NCBI RefSeq assembly: GCF_949987535.1
Contig: NC_080082.1
Location: 52,366,374 to 52,430,373, forward strand
Direction: 5' to 3'
DNA length: 64,000 bases
Source: Balaenoptera acutorostrata
Lineage: Eukaryota; Chordata; Mammalia; Artiodactyla; Balaenopteridae
In this document: positions 13,401 to 23,654 of the stretch, piece after piece
Numbering within the stretch: the first letter of the stretch is position 1
Layout of the letters: every line of letters begins with the position of its first letter
Program-made: the position numbers and the translations under genes
Notes under the pieces: model-generated
Seen by the model: only the letters and a program-made list of their open reading frames with translations
Told to the model about the DNA's origin: nothing
The model's database searches: none

Positions 13401-16400
13401 CTCCTCCTACACTTGCTTCCCGTTGGTCAGAGTGTCACGGCCACACCTTGTTCCAGGGCAAGCTGGGGTGTGAGGCCTCGTGCGAGGCTGAAATTTGTGA
13501 TGTGTTATTACCGAGAAGGGGAAAGAAAAACCATGAGGGACAGCTGGCAGTCTCTGCCACTTCTCTCCCGTGTGACCTTGGGCAAGCGGCTTTACCTTTC
13601 TAAGCCTCAGTTCCCTCATCTGTGAAACCCTGACAGACAAGAACATATTCTTCTGGCTCATTTTTCATCTTTTAGGCCACAGCTTTGCTGTCCCTCCTCC
13701 AGGAAGCCTTCCCTGATATCCCTTAGTCTGGATCAGGCACCTCCTCTGGGCTCCTATAGCCCTGACCCCTCTGCCTGTGCCCTGGCTTTCTAATGATGGC
13801 AAGACCCGGGGCTGTCTCAGTCACCACTGGGTGCCCAGCATGGGTCTGGCACAGAGCAGGATCTGTTAAACCAGACCCATACGATACACATCCTTCTTAT
13901 TTCCATGTGTGAGCCAGCCCACATCTGACAGGTGGCCCTGGAGGAAGCTCCTCCCTCTTTGCTTCCATTCATTGCTTCCATCCTGTCCTGCAGCCTCTCC
14001 CCAAGCCACGGGATGAAGGCAGTCAGGCCTCTGGGGTGGGGAGGGCATGGTAGGAGGGAGAGCGACAGAGAATACAAGGCCCGGCCTCAGGGATACCCCA
14101 GCCTTACGCTCCAGAACCAGTGGGGAGTGGCTGCCAGGCAGTGGCCCAGCGCTGCTATCCAGAGGCCCGATGAGCTCGGGGGTGGGGGGCACTTCCTGAA
14201 GGAGGTGACTCTGCAGCCACAGTGACGTTACGGAGCATCTCCTCAGCCAGCACATTACCACTTTACAAACATCATCTCTTCCGCTCTTCAGTCTGAGGGA
14301 TGTATTCGGATCCCGTTTACAGATGAGGCGACTGAGGCTCGGCTGCCCCAGTCACCGGGCCAGATTGTACACTTCTCAGCATGCGCAGTGGGTCGTATGT
14401 TGGTTAAACCACAATAAGCTGTTTTTAAAAAGTAAAGGAGAGGAGTGATCAGGGGAATAAAAAAACCAAAGAGAGTGCAAGGGAGGGAACCAGAGTATGT
14501 TGAAAAGTGTTGAAACTGGCGATGGGTTCATGAGGACCCGTGATGCTCTTTTCTCTGCTTTGGGGCCTGTTTGAAACTGTTTATAGAAAAGTATTTTCGA
14601 AGAGAAGAAATATTGTATCCAAGATAGAAAACCACAGCTATAAAGGATGTTATTTAGAGAATTGGAGAAATTTCAAGATGACTATCTATTAGACAGTAAT
14701 ACCATATAAATGTTAAATTTCCTGAGTACGATGTTGTTTCATGATTATATAGGAGCATGTCTTTACTTTTTGGAGATGGGTAGTAAAGTACACAGAGATG
14801 AAGTACCAGGATGTTGGCAATTTACTCTCACATGGTTAGGGAATAAAATACACACACACACACACACACACGCAGAAAATAAGTGTGGCAAACCGTTAAC
14901 AGTGGGTGGGTCTTGCGGAAGGGTATTTGGGTTTTCACTGCACTGTTCTTTGAGCACAGAGATATAAAGAGCACAGAGATGTAAAGGAGCCCGCCTTTGC
15001 CAGGTAGCGGTGCCCTCTCCCCACAGGGCAACACGCACCCCCTCCTCTGGTTGTTCACTCCCCACACATTCCATTGTCTGGCTGTCCTAGGGCTCACTCA
15101 GCCAGCTGCTTTTTGGATGCAACAGGACTGTCGCCAGTTCTTGCCATTGTAGAAGGATCACCTAATGGTCCCATCTGAAAATGCAGGCGCTCGGGCCCCT
15201 CCCCCAGAGCCAGTCACATGTCTGGGGTGGGACCCGGGAATCTTTGCTTTAATGGGCAGCCCCCTGAGATTTTTTTCTCTCTTCCGTATCCATGATATTC
15301 TGTTTCGCTTTCCTTTTTGCTTTTGAAGTTTCACATTCTCAGAACTAGGATGATGAATCCCCACGTCCTCATCACCCGGCGTCAACCCCATCCACTTCTG
15401 ACCATTTTTTCCCCTACCATTTATTTATTGACGAAACCAGGTCACTTCTGCCCAATTTGGGTGGTCACTTCCCCACGCCGCAACTTAATTTCTTTCTCTA
15501 TCCCTTGTATTTTGCATAAACTGGTCATCGGGTCTGGCGGCTTGCTCAGAATCAGGACAGGTTATTGTTGTTTGTGTCCTGATTTGGTTTGGTATTTTGG
15601 CAAGAATCCATCCTAAATGCCTGTGTGATCTCACCGGGGTGTGATTGGCAATGTCCTGGAGTTTCCAGGGAAGGGTTGGTCATTGGGGGGAGGGGGTGGT
15701 GTGAGGAGGAGCCGGGAGCCCTGCCGACCACCGCCCCCCTCTCCCCGGCAGTGCAAAGAGCCGTCTCGCTCTTCTCTCTCAACGACCCAGCTCTGAGCCC
15801 GGACATCCCGCCAGCACACAGTCCTGTCCACAGCCACCTGAGCCTGGAGAGGGGGCCCCCGACCCCCAGGACTACCCCTACCATGAGGTGAGGTTCCCTT
15901 CCCCCACGCTGGGTGAGAGGCCCCCTTGGCAGTAGCTGGGGGAGCAACCGCCCCTCTCACCTGACAGACTTCGGACTAATCCACGTGCTGGGGCCCAGCA
16001 GGGACCAAGTCGGGGTCAGCCCTGTGATCAGCCCTCAGGATTGTTTCACTTCCAACTTGGAAAATCGCTAAGTAGTGCCCCGCAGTCTCCCCCCCGCCCC
16101 CGGGCCTCTCGTCTGCCCCCTCTGTCTGCCCGCTCCCGGCCTTCAGCCTCCCGTCTGTCTGCCCCCGGGTCTCCTCCTCTGCAGGTTCCTAAATTATGCA
16201 CGTGTTCCCCTGACATTTACCTCTCACTCTTCCCCGGCAGGCCCCGTGCTGGGCTGTCTGGGGACACAGTGGTGATGGAGGCCCAAGCCCTGCCCTCACG
16301 AGGCTTCCGGGGGAGGGAGGAGGACGGGGAGGCAGGCATCTCACATGTGTCATCTCACATGTAGTACAGCAGATTCAACTGCACCAGCTTGGCAGAAAAT

Positions 16401-19113
16401 AGAACTACAAAGAGGGGGAGAGGATGGAAATGGCATGTTTGCATGTCCGTGGATTTCAGTAGTGCATTTCACACTCATCTGCACACCTCACCGTGCAGGG
16501 TTCTGTATACAACAGTCGTGCACTGTACTTTATGGGCAGTTCAAGCGATTTTCGAGGGTGGTTTTGACTCTCCTTGTTTTTTGCTTCACACAGTGGCTTT
16601 AGAACTCAACCTCCACCAAAGATTGGCCCCACTATAATAGCAGAGCTGGGTGGTTACAGATGGGGCAGCGCGGCAGGGGTAGGAGCAGGGTGGGTGTGGA
16701 AATGGCGGGACCTCCGGGCACGCTCCCGGACGCCTTTTGCCCTGAACTGATGACCTCCCTCCACCTGCCTCCTGTCTCCCCTTGTGGCTGCAGCTCCCCA
16801 GGATGCAGCACCAGCAGGGAGGAAAGGGTGGGAGAGGCGGGAGGGCCGAGTCCTCTCCCCTTCTTGGGCGGAGACCCCCCCCCCGTCTCCCTGTCGTCTG
16901 CTGCAGCCCACGCGCCCCCCGACCCCGGCACCCCTACCGGGTGTGTGCGTTCCCACGGCGCCCAGTGGAGCCTTCTCGGCTGCCCGCCCTCCTCTGCAGG
17001 GGCCGGGCGGGCCCAGGCCTGGGGAATCTGCACAGCGGGGGGGCCACAGGCTGGGGTCCTGGGTGCAGAGTCCCCGCCTGAGCCTGGGTTTCCCCTCTGT
17101 CCAGCGGGGAAACCACCGTCCGCCCTGTTAGGTGAGACCTCACGCAGTACAGGGTGGGCTCTCGGTAACGGGGGCTGTTATTGTCCGTATCGTTACTGGT
17201 CCTGTCCACCAGGCAGGCTCTCCCGTCCGTTTGCCCACTTACATGCCCCGTGTGCCGGAGCGATGCTCGGGCCTGCCGGGGGCTCGGTGGATGGGCGTGG
17301 GGGGGGTGTCCTTTGTACTGTGCCGCCTGAGGTGGTCATACGTGGGAGGAGTCTCTCCCAAAAGCACACGCATGGTCCATCCTCGGGAGGAATGCACACA
17401 CGGCAGGCCTGGTGCTCCCACGACCCGCATCCACATCCACAGACGTGCCCTCGCCAGGTGGAGCGTGGCCTTCTCCTCCAGGCATCCCTTGGGACTCCAG
17501 CAAGAAAAGGGCTCCCCAGAGCCTCAGGGACAAGAGGGAGCCTGTATCCCGGGCTCCTCCCAGCTGTGGGCCTAGAGCCTGACCCCGCCCCCTGCCTTTC
17601 CAGTGAGGGGCCACCGCTGGATCTGACGGGCAAGGTGTACCAACTGGAGGTGATGCTGAAACAGCTGCACACGGACCTCCAGAAGGTAAGGCTGCCCAGC
17701 AGCCGCTTCACGTGGCACGCACCTCCCCACTGCACTTCCCGGACCCCCGAGGGTGGCGGGGGACAGCGAGGCTGAGGCACCCGTCCCCACCCACACCCCA
17801 TCTCTTCTAGGGGAGGCCACCCAGCTTTGAATGTAGTCATGAGTGAAGAGTAAAAAGTGACAGTAGGGAAGGCCGGTAAAGCACGCAGAGAAACCCTCAT
17901 ACCCTCTTGGAGGGAGAATAAATTGGCCCAGCCTTTTTGGAGGGCAATCGGACAATATTTGTCAAAACTGTAATTGCGTACCTTGTCGACCCAGCAGTTT
18001 CACTGTGGGAACTTGTCCAACAGAATTTCAGGCACGGGCACAAAGAAACCCGTGAGCAAGGATGTTCACTGCTGCACCGCTGGTGATAAAAAATTGGAGC
18101 CAGTGCAGCTGTCCGTCAACAGGAGAATGGTTATATAAATGACAGGACACCCGTGCAGCGGAATGTTCTGCAGCCAATTAAAGTAGTAACAGAAATCTAT
18201 ATATTTACTAACATACAAAAGAAGTCCGGTAACTCAAGCAGAAAATTAAGCAAGTTGCAAAACCGTTTCCTAGAACATCGTCATACTTAAAAAATGTTTA
18301 ACAGCTATGGGTCAGAGGGGTATCTAGAAGGCGACATTCCAGATTGTTCCTTGTACTTATCTCCAGGGTGTGGAAGAGTGAGGGGAAATAAGAGTGGAAG
18401 AGACTTTTCACTTGTCGTTTTATATATGTTTGGGTAAAAAGCCAAAAGGTGGCCGACTAGAACATGGGAGTCTCAAGCACAGGAGTCATAGAGGCCCAGG
18501 TTCAAATCCCACCCCACCACTTAATGCTGTGTGACCTTGCACAAGTCACTGCCTGAGCGTGTTACACTGTCCTGGAAGGGCAGCCCCGCATCCACATCCC
18601 AGCCCCCTACTTGCTGTGTGAGGTCTGGTCTCCTCTTCCAGGAAAATGGGGGTAACAACAGTCCCCAACCCTTGGATGGCTGTGAGGGTGGAATGAGGTG
18701 CTCCTAATTACAGTGACGTTTGTCAGTTACTGCACGTCAGGCTGTGTTCTAAGAGCTCAACATATGTGACCTCAGGGAGACCTCTCAACTGCCCCTTTCA
18801 GAGCGGAGGAAACTGGGGCCCAGACTTGCCCGAGGTTGCTCAGCTGTTGAGAAGCAGAGCTGGGATTTGAACCCTGGCAGCCTGGCTCTAAACCACGGCC
18901 TAGCAGGGCTCGCAGGCCCCGGGGAGCCATTCAAGGTGCGCCCGCTGATGGCAGCCCCCGCCCCCGCAGGAGAAGCAGGACAAGGCCGTGCTGCAGTCGG
19001 AGGTGGCCAGCCTGAGGCAGAACAACCAGCGGTTGCAGGAGGAGTCCCAGGCCGCCAGCGAGCAGCTACGCAAGTTCGCCGAGATCTTCTGCAGGGAAAA
19101 GAAGGAACTCTGA
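7257..19113 (+). CDS. SIPA1L3: SIPA1L3, C-terminal part (six terminal coding exons)
   Basis: Signal-induced proliferation-associated 1-like 3 is a Rap GTPase-activating scaffold with RapGAP, PDZ and C-terminal coiled-coil regions, acting at the cell cortex in epithelial polarity and cytoskeleton. Only the last 303 residues are here. The RapGAP and PDZ exons lie left of the window. Exons are 7257-7418, 8271-8514, 12628-12771, 15752-15887, 17604-17685 and 18970-19113, all with GT/AG borders and compatible phases; they sum to 912 bp, a multiple of three, ending in TGA. Recognisable stretches are [20 protein letters not shown], the serine-rich [17 protein letters not shown], and a heptad-rich terminal segment ([17 protein letters not shown], then [16 protein letters not shown]) that fits the SPAR C-terminal coiled coil. 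It converges on DPF1, as in human. The start of the first exon is uncertain by one tandem acceptor (7253 or 7257). No disruption is seen. Confidence 0.95.
8271..8514 (+). CDS. SIPA1L3: SIPA1L3 coding exon (fifth from the end)
   Basis: Encodes [17 protein letters not shown] through GNGFPEKK and one base of the next codon. The donor is AAAT|GTGAGC. The acceptor is a tandem GGCAGCAG, so splicing may start at 8271 (adding Gln) or 8274 (Ser). The exon is rich in Ser, Pro and His and looks like disordered linker. Confidence 0.92.
9480..10060 (+). repeat. L2 LINE 3' end
   Basis: Diverged text typical of L2 tails: CTTCAGGGCTTTGCTCAG, GGAGGCCTCCCTTAAG, and the end GGGCCTGGCACGTAGTAGG. Family assigned by eye. 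Confidence 0.6.
10170..10542 (+). mobile_element. CHR-type cetacean SINE, full length
   Basis: The head is GGACTTCCCTGGCGGTCCAG, with a CCACAACTACTGA-rich body and an A-rich tail. The perfect 14-bp duplication AAGATGCCGCTGCC lies at 10156-10169 and 10543-10556. Confidence 0.92.
12190..12500 (+). repeat. L2 LINE 3' end
   Basis: Contains CTGCCTCAGGGCTTTTTCAC, GCCCTGAATGCTCTTCC, and an AT-rich end with CATTTATCATCTAATAAAT. The match is by pattern only. It ends about 130 bases before the next SIPA1L3 exon. Confidence 0.55.
12628..12771 (+). CDS. SIPA1L3: SIPA1L3 coding exon (fourth from the end)
   Basis: The acceptor CCCACCCAG is followed by 144 bp encoding [18 protein letters not shown], then [18 protein letters not shown] and [12 protein letters not shown]. 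The first Ser codon is completed across the junction. The donor is GAAG|GTAGGC, phase 1. Confidence 0.95.
12772..15751 (+). other. SIPA1L3: SIPA1L3 intron
   Basis: No gene is seen. It contains MIR copies (about 12890-13100 and 13520-13640, both plus; 14230-14360, minus), an unassigned old repeat at 13115-13460, an L2-like tail at 13660-13870, L1-like AT-rich 3' fragments at about 14440-14930, and a (CA)n run near 14849-14872. Confidence 0.6.
14849..14872. repeat. (CA)n microsatellite
   Basis: An uninterrupted CA dinucleotide run of about 24 bases lies in an AT-rich L1-like stretch. Confidence 0.85.
15752..15887 (+). CDS. SIPA1L3: SIPA1L3 coding exon (third from the end)
   Basis: The acceptor CCCCGGCAG is followed by 136 bp encoding [20 protein letters not shown], then [19 protein letters not shown] and TTPTM. 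The first Val codon spans the junction. The donor is ATGAG|GTGAGG, phase 2. Confidence 0.95.
15888..17603 (+). other. SIPA1L3: SIPA1L3 intron, GC-rich
   Basis: The part from about 16660 is GC-rich and therefore carries long open frames on several strands. None resembles a known protein. I see no transposon in it apart from an AT-richer stretch at 16370-16640. Confidence 0.6.
17604..17685 (+). CDS. SIPA1L3: SIPA1L3 coding exon (penultimate)
   Basis: The acceptor CCTTTCCAG is followed by 82 bp encoding [19 protein letters not shown] and KQLHTDLQK. This begins the terminal coiled coil. The donor is CAGAAG|GTAAGG, phase 0. Confidence 0.95.
17850..18440 (+). repeat. L1 LINE 3' fragment, old
   Basis: Contains the typical old L1 phrases GTTCACTGCTGCACCGCTGG, AACAGGAGAATGGTTATATAA, and a tail near TTTTATATATGTTTGGG. 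It is heavily diverged and lies in the last SIPA1L3 intron. Confidence 0.65.
18470..18905. repeat. MIR cluster next to the SIPA1L3 last exon
   Basis: A plus-oriented MIR-like piece (18470-18700, with GTGTGACCTTGCACAAGTCA) is followed by a minus-oriented one (18700-18905, with GGGATTTGAACCCTGGCAG). The second ends about 65 bases before the terminal exon. Confidence 0.6.
18970..19113 (+). CDS. SIPA1L3: SIPA1L3 terminal coding exon
   Basis: The acceptor CCCCCGCAG is followed by 47 codons and TGA at 19111-19113. It encodes [19 protein letters not shown], then [17 protein letters not shown] and [11 protein letters not shown]. Leucines and other hydrophobics fall at heptad spacing, continuing the coiled coil of the previous exon. 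Confidence 0.96.
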   Translation, partial: EKQDKAVLQSEVASLRQNNQRLQEESQAASEQLRKFAEIFCREKKEL

Positions 19114-21220
19114 GGTGGAGAGGCGGCCACCTCCACCCCTCCGCCTGGGCGGACCTGGGGCTCCTGCTCTCCTCTCCTTCAGCCCGGCTTCTGGCTGCAG
19201 GTGTGACCGAGCTATGCAGCCAGGGCCCCACCGCCCTCCCGTGGACACGGACACTCGGGGTGGCAGTGGGACCTGAGGGAGGCCTCACCGGGCTGTGAGC
19301 TGGGGTCCGCTCCTGGCCCTCGAGCCCCAGAGTGTGATGACGTGGTCTCCGGCCTCCCTCTGAGCCGCCACCTGAGGTTCCTGGGGGCTGGGCCATGCCC
19401 ACACTGCCCCCAGGGTCCCATCCTGCCATCCGCATCCAGCCTCTTCCTAGGACCAAGCCATTGGAAGCTGTAGGAAGGGGGTGGAGGGCAGGAGTGAGTC
19501 TCCAAACCCCACAGCTCCAGGAATCCCCAAACCGGGTTTCTTCACCACGTACAGCAGCGTCTGGGCTTATGGGGCCAAGACCCCTGCCTGAGAAATCACG
19601 GTGGGAAACCAGCCCGCTCTCCCTCACGCCCGGAGAGGTGCAGGCCGGCGTGGAAGCGGGCCAGGGCTCTTGGTTCCTGGTGCACTGGCTCCAGAAAGCA
19701 TGGACATTGCCCCCTCCCTACCCTATCCTCCAAAAAGCAACCAGGAGCACTTTCTTAGAGTTTGACTTATTTTCTTGGGGGGTCCCAGGGTGGAGCGAGG
19801 AAACCCCAGCATCCAGAGTTAACTTCTTTGAGGGGGAAGGTATTTGCACGCTCGGGACCATTTCTCCAGTCTTTGTCTACCAGTCCCTTGACTGCCAGAG
19901 GCCACGGCACCTGGGCCCCTCCGCCTGCAAGCTGCTGACCCGGCCAGGCCCAGCGGCGGAGCCAGCACGGCCCACCCCTCCTCCTCCCCGGCCCCTCCCG
20001 GGCACCAGGAGGGGCTCCACGGAGCCGTCAGGTCCGGGCCGGAGGGAGGCAGCTTCCCTCTCCTCTCCGCTTTTGTTTCCCTTTGCAAAGCCCCTCGGCC
20101 CATCTCGTAGGCCCCGCAGTAGCAGCAGCAACGTCGGACACCGTCACTGTGCTCCCCGGGGAGCGCCTTGCTGTGCGAACCCCACAAGACGCTGGTTCTC
20201 TCAAGGCAATAAGGGGCAGCTTGCCAGGCAGCCAAGCCGGTGTGGTACTACGCTGTTCACCCAGGAAACAGTTTCTTTTTTTCCTTTAAAAACAAACAAA
20301 CAAAAAAATATATATATATATATTTATTTTTTCATGTGGAGTTGCGCCAGAACAAGTCTGTACGGCCACAGTCTGTGGATTCCCCCAACCTCAAGCTGAG
20401 GATCGAGGCGCGTCCCCCGTGGGCTGGGGACGAAGGCAGGGTGGGCAGACAGGCCGGGGGGCCCAGCTGAGAGCAGCACGCTCCGGCCGGGGGCCAGCCC
20501 CATCCGGAGACCCCGCCGCCTCCTCTCTGGGGCCAGAAACCTCAGGGAAGGAGGCTCTGGGGACCGACCACACGGGACACAGACGTTGAAGGAGCAAGAG
20601 AAAAGGACCCTCGTCGTGCCTCCCTGCCATCACCCTCTGGCAGCACTGCAGCCCCGCGAGAAAGGCCCTCAGGTCTGCCATCTCCTCTCCCTCACCTGTG
20701 GTTTGCGAGGGGGGCCTGCCGGGTCCTCAGCCCTGGCCAACTACTGTGATGTCTCTGCCCCTCTTCCCGGGTCCCTTTTGGGAAGGGTTCTCCAGGACCA
20801 CTTAACCACCCCACCCTTTCCTCAGACCTTAACCTGGGGCTCACCCCTCCCCCACCCGTTTTTGTTTGTTTGTTTTTTTAAGTTGTCTCCTCATATCTTC
20901 AGATCATTTGAATCATTTTGGGGACCTAATCATGTACATTGACAAGTGTAAATTATGATTTTGGGTTTTGTTGTCTGTTATTTCTAAAGGATCTCTGCAA
21001 AGCACATCTATTTAATTTGAGTTTGGTGTTCTATCTGATGGCTGAAGATAGCAGCAGGGTTTTCTTCTTTTTTTTTTTTTTCATATGTTGATTTGTTTCA
21101 TTTGGATTTTTTTATTCTTTATTATCTCCCCCCAACCCCCCAGCCCCATCCCCGTCTTGAGATTTTCTGGCATGTTTCTGGAGGTTTTAAAGGAAATAAA
21201 TGTTTCATAGAAGTGGCCTG
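19114..21220 (+). other. SIPA1L3: SIPA1L3 3' untranslated region
   Basis: Runs from the stop codon to the first good polyadenylation signal, about 2.1 kb. It is GC-rich at first and becomes AT-rich after about 20860, which is typical of a mammalian 3' UTR. Short A/T runs occur near 20280-20330 and 21065-21085. The end is inferred from AATAAA and the G/T-rich sequence after it. Confidence 0.75.
21195..21200 (+). terminator. SIPA1L3: SIPA1L3 polyadenylation signal AATAAA
   Basis: A canonical AATAAA hexamer lies 2.1 kb after the stop codon and is followed within 30 bases by a G/T-rich stretch (GTGGCCTGTGTGTTCG), as expected for a cleavage site near 21215-21230. Confidence 0.75.
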
Positions 21221-21407
21221 TGTGTTCGCTAGCTGAGCAGCTGCCTGGACTCCCTGAGAAGCGGGTGTGATCCAGCGTCAGCCCCCTCCCCCGTCCCCCT
21301 CGTCCCAAACGCCGTCACCCCCCGATGCACGCACACACCCCTGAGAACCAGGGGGCACCATTCTCTTTTTCTTGAAACCCAAGTGACAGAAATCCAACAC
21401 TCAGAAC

Positions 21408-21479
21408 GTAAGAAATTTAGTGAGAGCGCGGAGTCCTAACCACTGGACCGCCGGGGAGTTCCCCCGGATGTAAGAAATT
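21408..21479 (-). mobile_element. SINE head fragment flanked by a 10-bp direct repeat
   Basis: A stretch of about 45 bases (GGAGTCCTAACCACTGGACC through GGGGAGTTCCC) is the reverse complement of only the tRNA-like start of the cetacean SINE. GTAAGAAATT flanks it at 21408-21417 and 21470-21479. There is no body or A-tail. Confidence 0.65.
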
Positions 21480-22299
21480 CTTAAGTTAAAAAGAGGGAGG
21501 TTTCACCTCAGAATTCATATACTTGAGGCCTAAAAGCCAGACCTGGCCCATGGAGTTGTGTTGGTTTTAAAATTAATGGTCAACTTTTTAAAATCTGGAG
21601 ATGGTACAGAAAGAAAGCTGGATTTCGAGCTTTGTAACTCTGTCCTCTGCAGCAAGACTTCGAACTGAGGGGCCCCTGCCTCCTTGAGCCGGGCTGTCAC
21701 CCCAGGCCACACCCTGCCGGTGCTGGCTTATTGGCACCACACCCGCCCTTGGTGGGAGTAGGCCTCCCTCTGCCAGTCAGCTAGTCGGTGGTTTGGAGTG
21801 GAGAGCAGCCCCTGCTTCCAGGCCCCGGGGGCTCGGGGAGAGGTGGAGGTGTCTTGGAAAGATACCGACACAGCCAGGGACCTCAGCCCCGGGCCTAGGG
21901 GCTCTCCTAGCTGGGAGCGGTCTTAAACTCCTGGCCCCAGATCTGCAGCTGCCCTGGTGAAACGCTTTTCGCAGTTTGACCCGGGGATCAGGGTCAAACT
22001 TATTTTCCAAATCTCGAAATTTCATGTGAGAATCCCAAGGTCCGGCTTCTGGTGGGAAGTCTAGGTCCAGCTCCACCTGGATCTGAGAAGCAGCCCCTCC
22101 TCCTGACAGGGCTGGCCTCACGGCTGGGGCTTTCTGGCCCACCTAGCCGTTTACCTGTGATGGAGTTTACTATTTCCGAGCTCAAACCTGATGCTTCTGT
22201 AACCTAGACTCTCCCGCACACACACACCCGCCCCACACACAAAAAAAATCTTTTTCCAGAACGGGTATCTTTTTTCCAGAGGAGGTGGACCAGCTATTT

Positions 22300-23150
22300 C
22301 CACATCTCCTAAAAATTCTAGAGTGTTCCAGACACTCTCCCTGTCTCCGCCCTCCCTGAGGCCCCATCCTCAACCCGTGCTGCCCTCCCCCCTCCAGCAC
22401 AGAAACGGTGGAACAAGCTGTTCTCACATCCTCTCCTGGCGCCTGTGACACACACCAACTTCCAACACCCCACAACTCGCACACGCCAGCCTGCGCTCTC
22501 GCCTGAACTGTGCCCTGCTCGTCCCTGCCCCATCTTGCCCCAGTTTTCCACTTGCTCTGCCTGTCACCCTCTCGCTGGCCCGGGCGCCCTCCTCGACCCT
22601 CCCCCAGTCTCCTCTGCCTCCCACCCCGCCTCTGGCTCTCCCCTCACCCAGGCTCTGAATCCCTTCCTGCTTTTGGCTCTCTCCAGATTTTTCTATTGTC
22701 TCCCTAAATTCTTTGTGTCCTCTCCCCTGAAATCTCATCTCTGTGTCATTGTCCTAGGACTTCGCCTGTGCTGGGTCCTAACTTCATCTCTCTCCCCAAA
22801 TGTGCCTCCCCCCTCTTATTCTCTCTTCCGCTCTCCTATTTTACGTGCCCTGGTTCCCTGCCTCCCCACATGGAATCTCTTCTGCTTCTCTCTCCAGATC
22901 CCTGTACTTCCTCCTCTGTCTCTCCCCATGTGTCTGCTGTTTTTTATTACTATTATTGCCTCTCTCCCACTAAATCATCTCTTCTGTCCTCTTCCGCCGT
23001 AATTCCTCTGGCCTTCTTCATCTACATCTCTCTCCAGGTCTACGTCTTCCCTCTCCTGCTCTTTTTCTCATTCTCTATAAATGTGTGACTCCTGTCTCTC
23101 TCCTGACTGTTCTTGTGTCCTGGTTCTCACTCCTCACCTCACCTCACCCA
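22300..23150 (+). repeat. Pyrimidine-rich (C/T) tract
   Basis: About 850 bases in which the plus strand is dominated by C and T (for example TCTCTCCCCAAATGTGCCTC, CTCTTATTCTCTCTTCCGCT). No clean repeat unit is visible, so this is compositional bias rather than a tandem array. Confidence 0.7.
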
Positions 23151-23403
23151 AATCTGTCTTCCTCCTAATGTCCCTGGATCTATATCCCATTGCCCATTCC
23201 CCTGTTCTTTGCCCCACATCGGGATAGGGAGATCCAGGTGATGTCTGGGTGTAGGATGAGGCGCCCCTGGCACCCCGATCCCTACCGCAGCCCCGAGGGG
23301 AGGGGCCCACCCCCAGTCTTCATCTTTCCATCCCTTCCCTTCCCCCAGTCCCCAGCTTCCCGCCTCCCTCCTCACTGCTTCCCCGTTGCAGCTGCAGCAG
23401 TCC

Positions 23404-23417
23404 GTTGCCAGGGCAAC
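23404..23417. promoter_or_regulatory. RFX-type X-box (imperfect palindrome)
   Basis: GTTGCCAGGGCAAC is two RFX half sites (GTTGCC and GGCAAC) separated by two bases. It lies about 250 bases beyond the predicted DPF1 cleavage site. RFX binding is an inference from the motif. Confidence 0.5.
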
Positions 23418-23654
23418 CACAGCTGGCTGGGTGGGAGCCCCCTCCACCCCATCCCCCCCCTTCTCCTTTCCAGCGAGGCAGGGAGGAGCTGGGACAAAGC
23501 CAGAGAAAGGCGGGGTGCAGAGGGGAGCTGGAGGGAGATGGACGTAGGGCCAGCTCCAGCTGTTAACCTCGGTTGCTTCTCCCCCAGTGAGGCCCCATCT
23601 CCCCTTCTTGGTGACGCCCCAAACCAGCCTGGAGAACGAGGCAGACGACGTGGG

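Larger units (their letters stand above)
21221..23650. other. Interval between the convergent SIPA1L3 and DPF1 3' ends
   Basis: No gene is seen. Contents are a SINE head fragment at 21408-21479, a long pyrimidine-rich tract at about 22300-23150, and an RFX-type X-box at 23404-23417. The rest is unremarkable unique sequence. Confidence 0.6.

Noticed and set aside
16660..17775. 371-codon open frame on the plus strand
   Set aside because: It runs from intron through the SIPA1L3 exon at 17604 and into the next intron. Apart from the exon it is Pro/Gly/Arg-rich with no known domain, which is what GC-rich sequence gives by chance.
18785..19627. 280-codon minus-strand frame over the last SIPA1L3 exon
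   Set aside because: It is the antisense shadow of the coiled-coil exon plus GC-rich 3' UTR, with no homology that I can see.
19395..20399. 334-codon open frame in the SIPA1L3 3' UTR
   Set aside because: No recognisable domain, runs into a low-complexity AT tract, and sits after a clear stop codon in a normal-looking 3' UTR.
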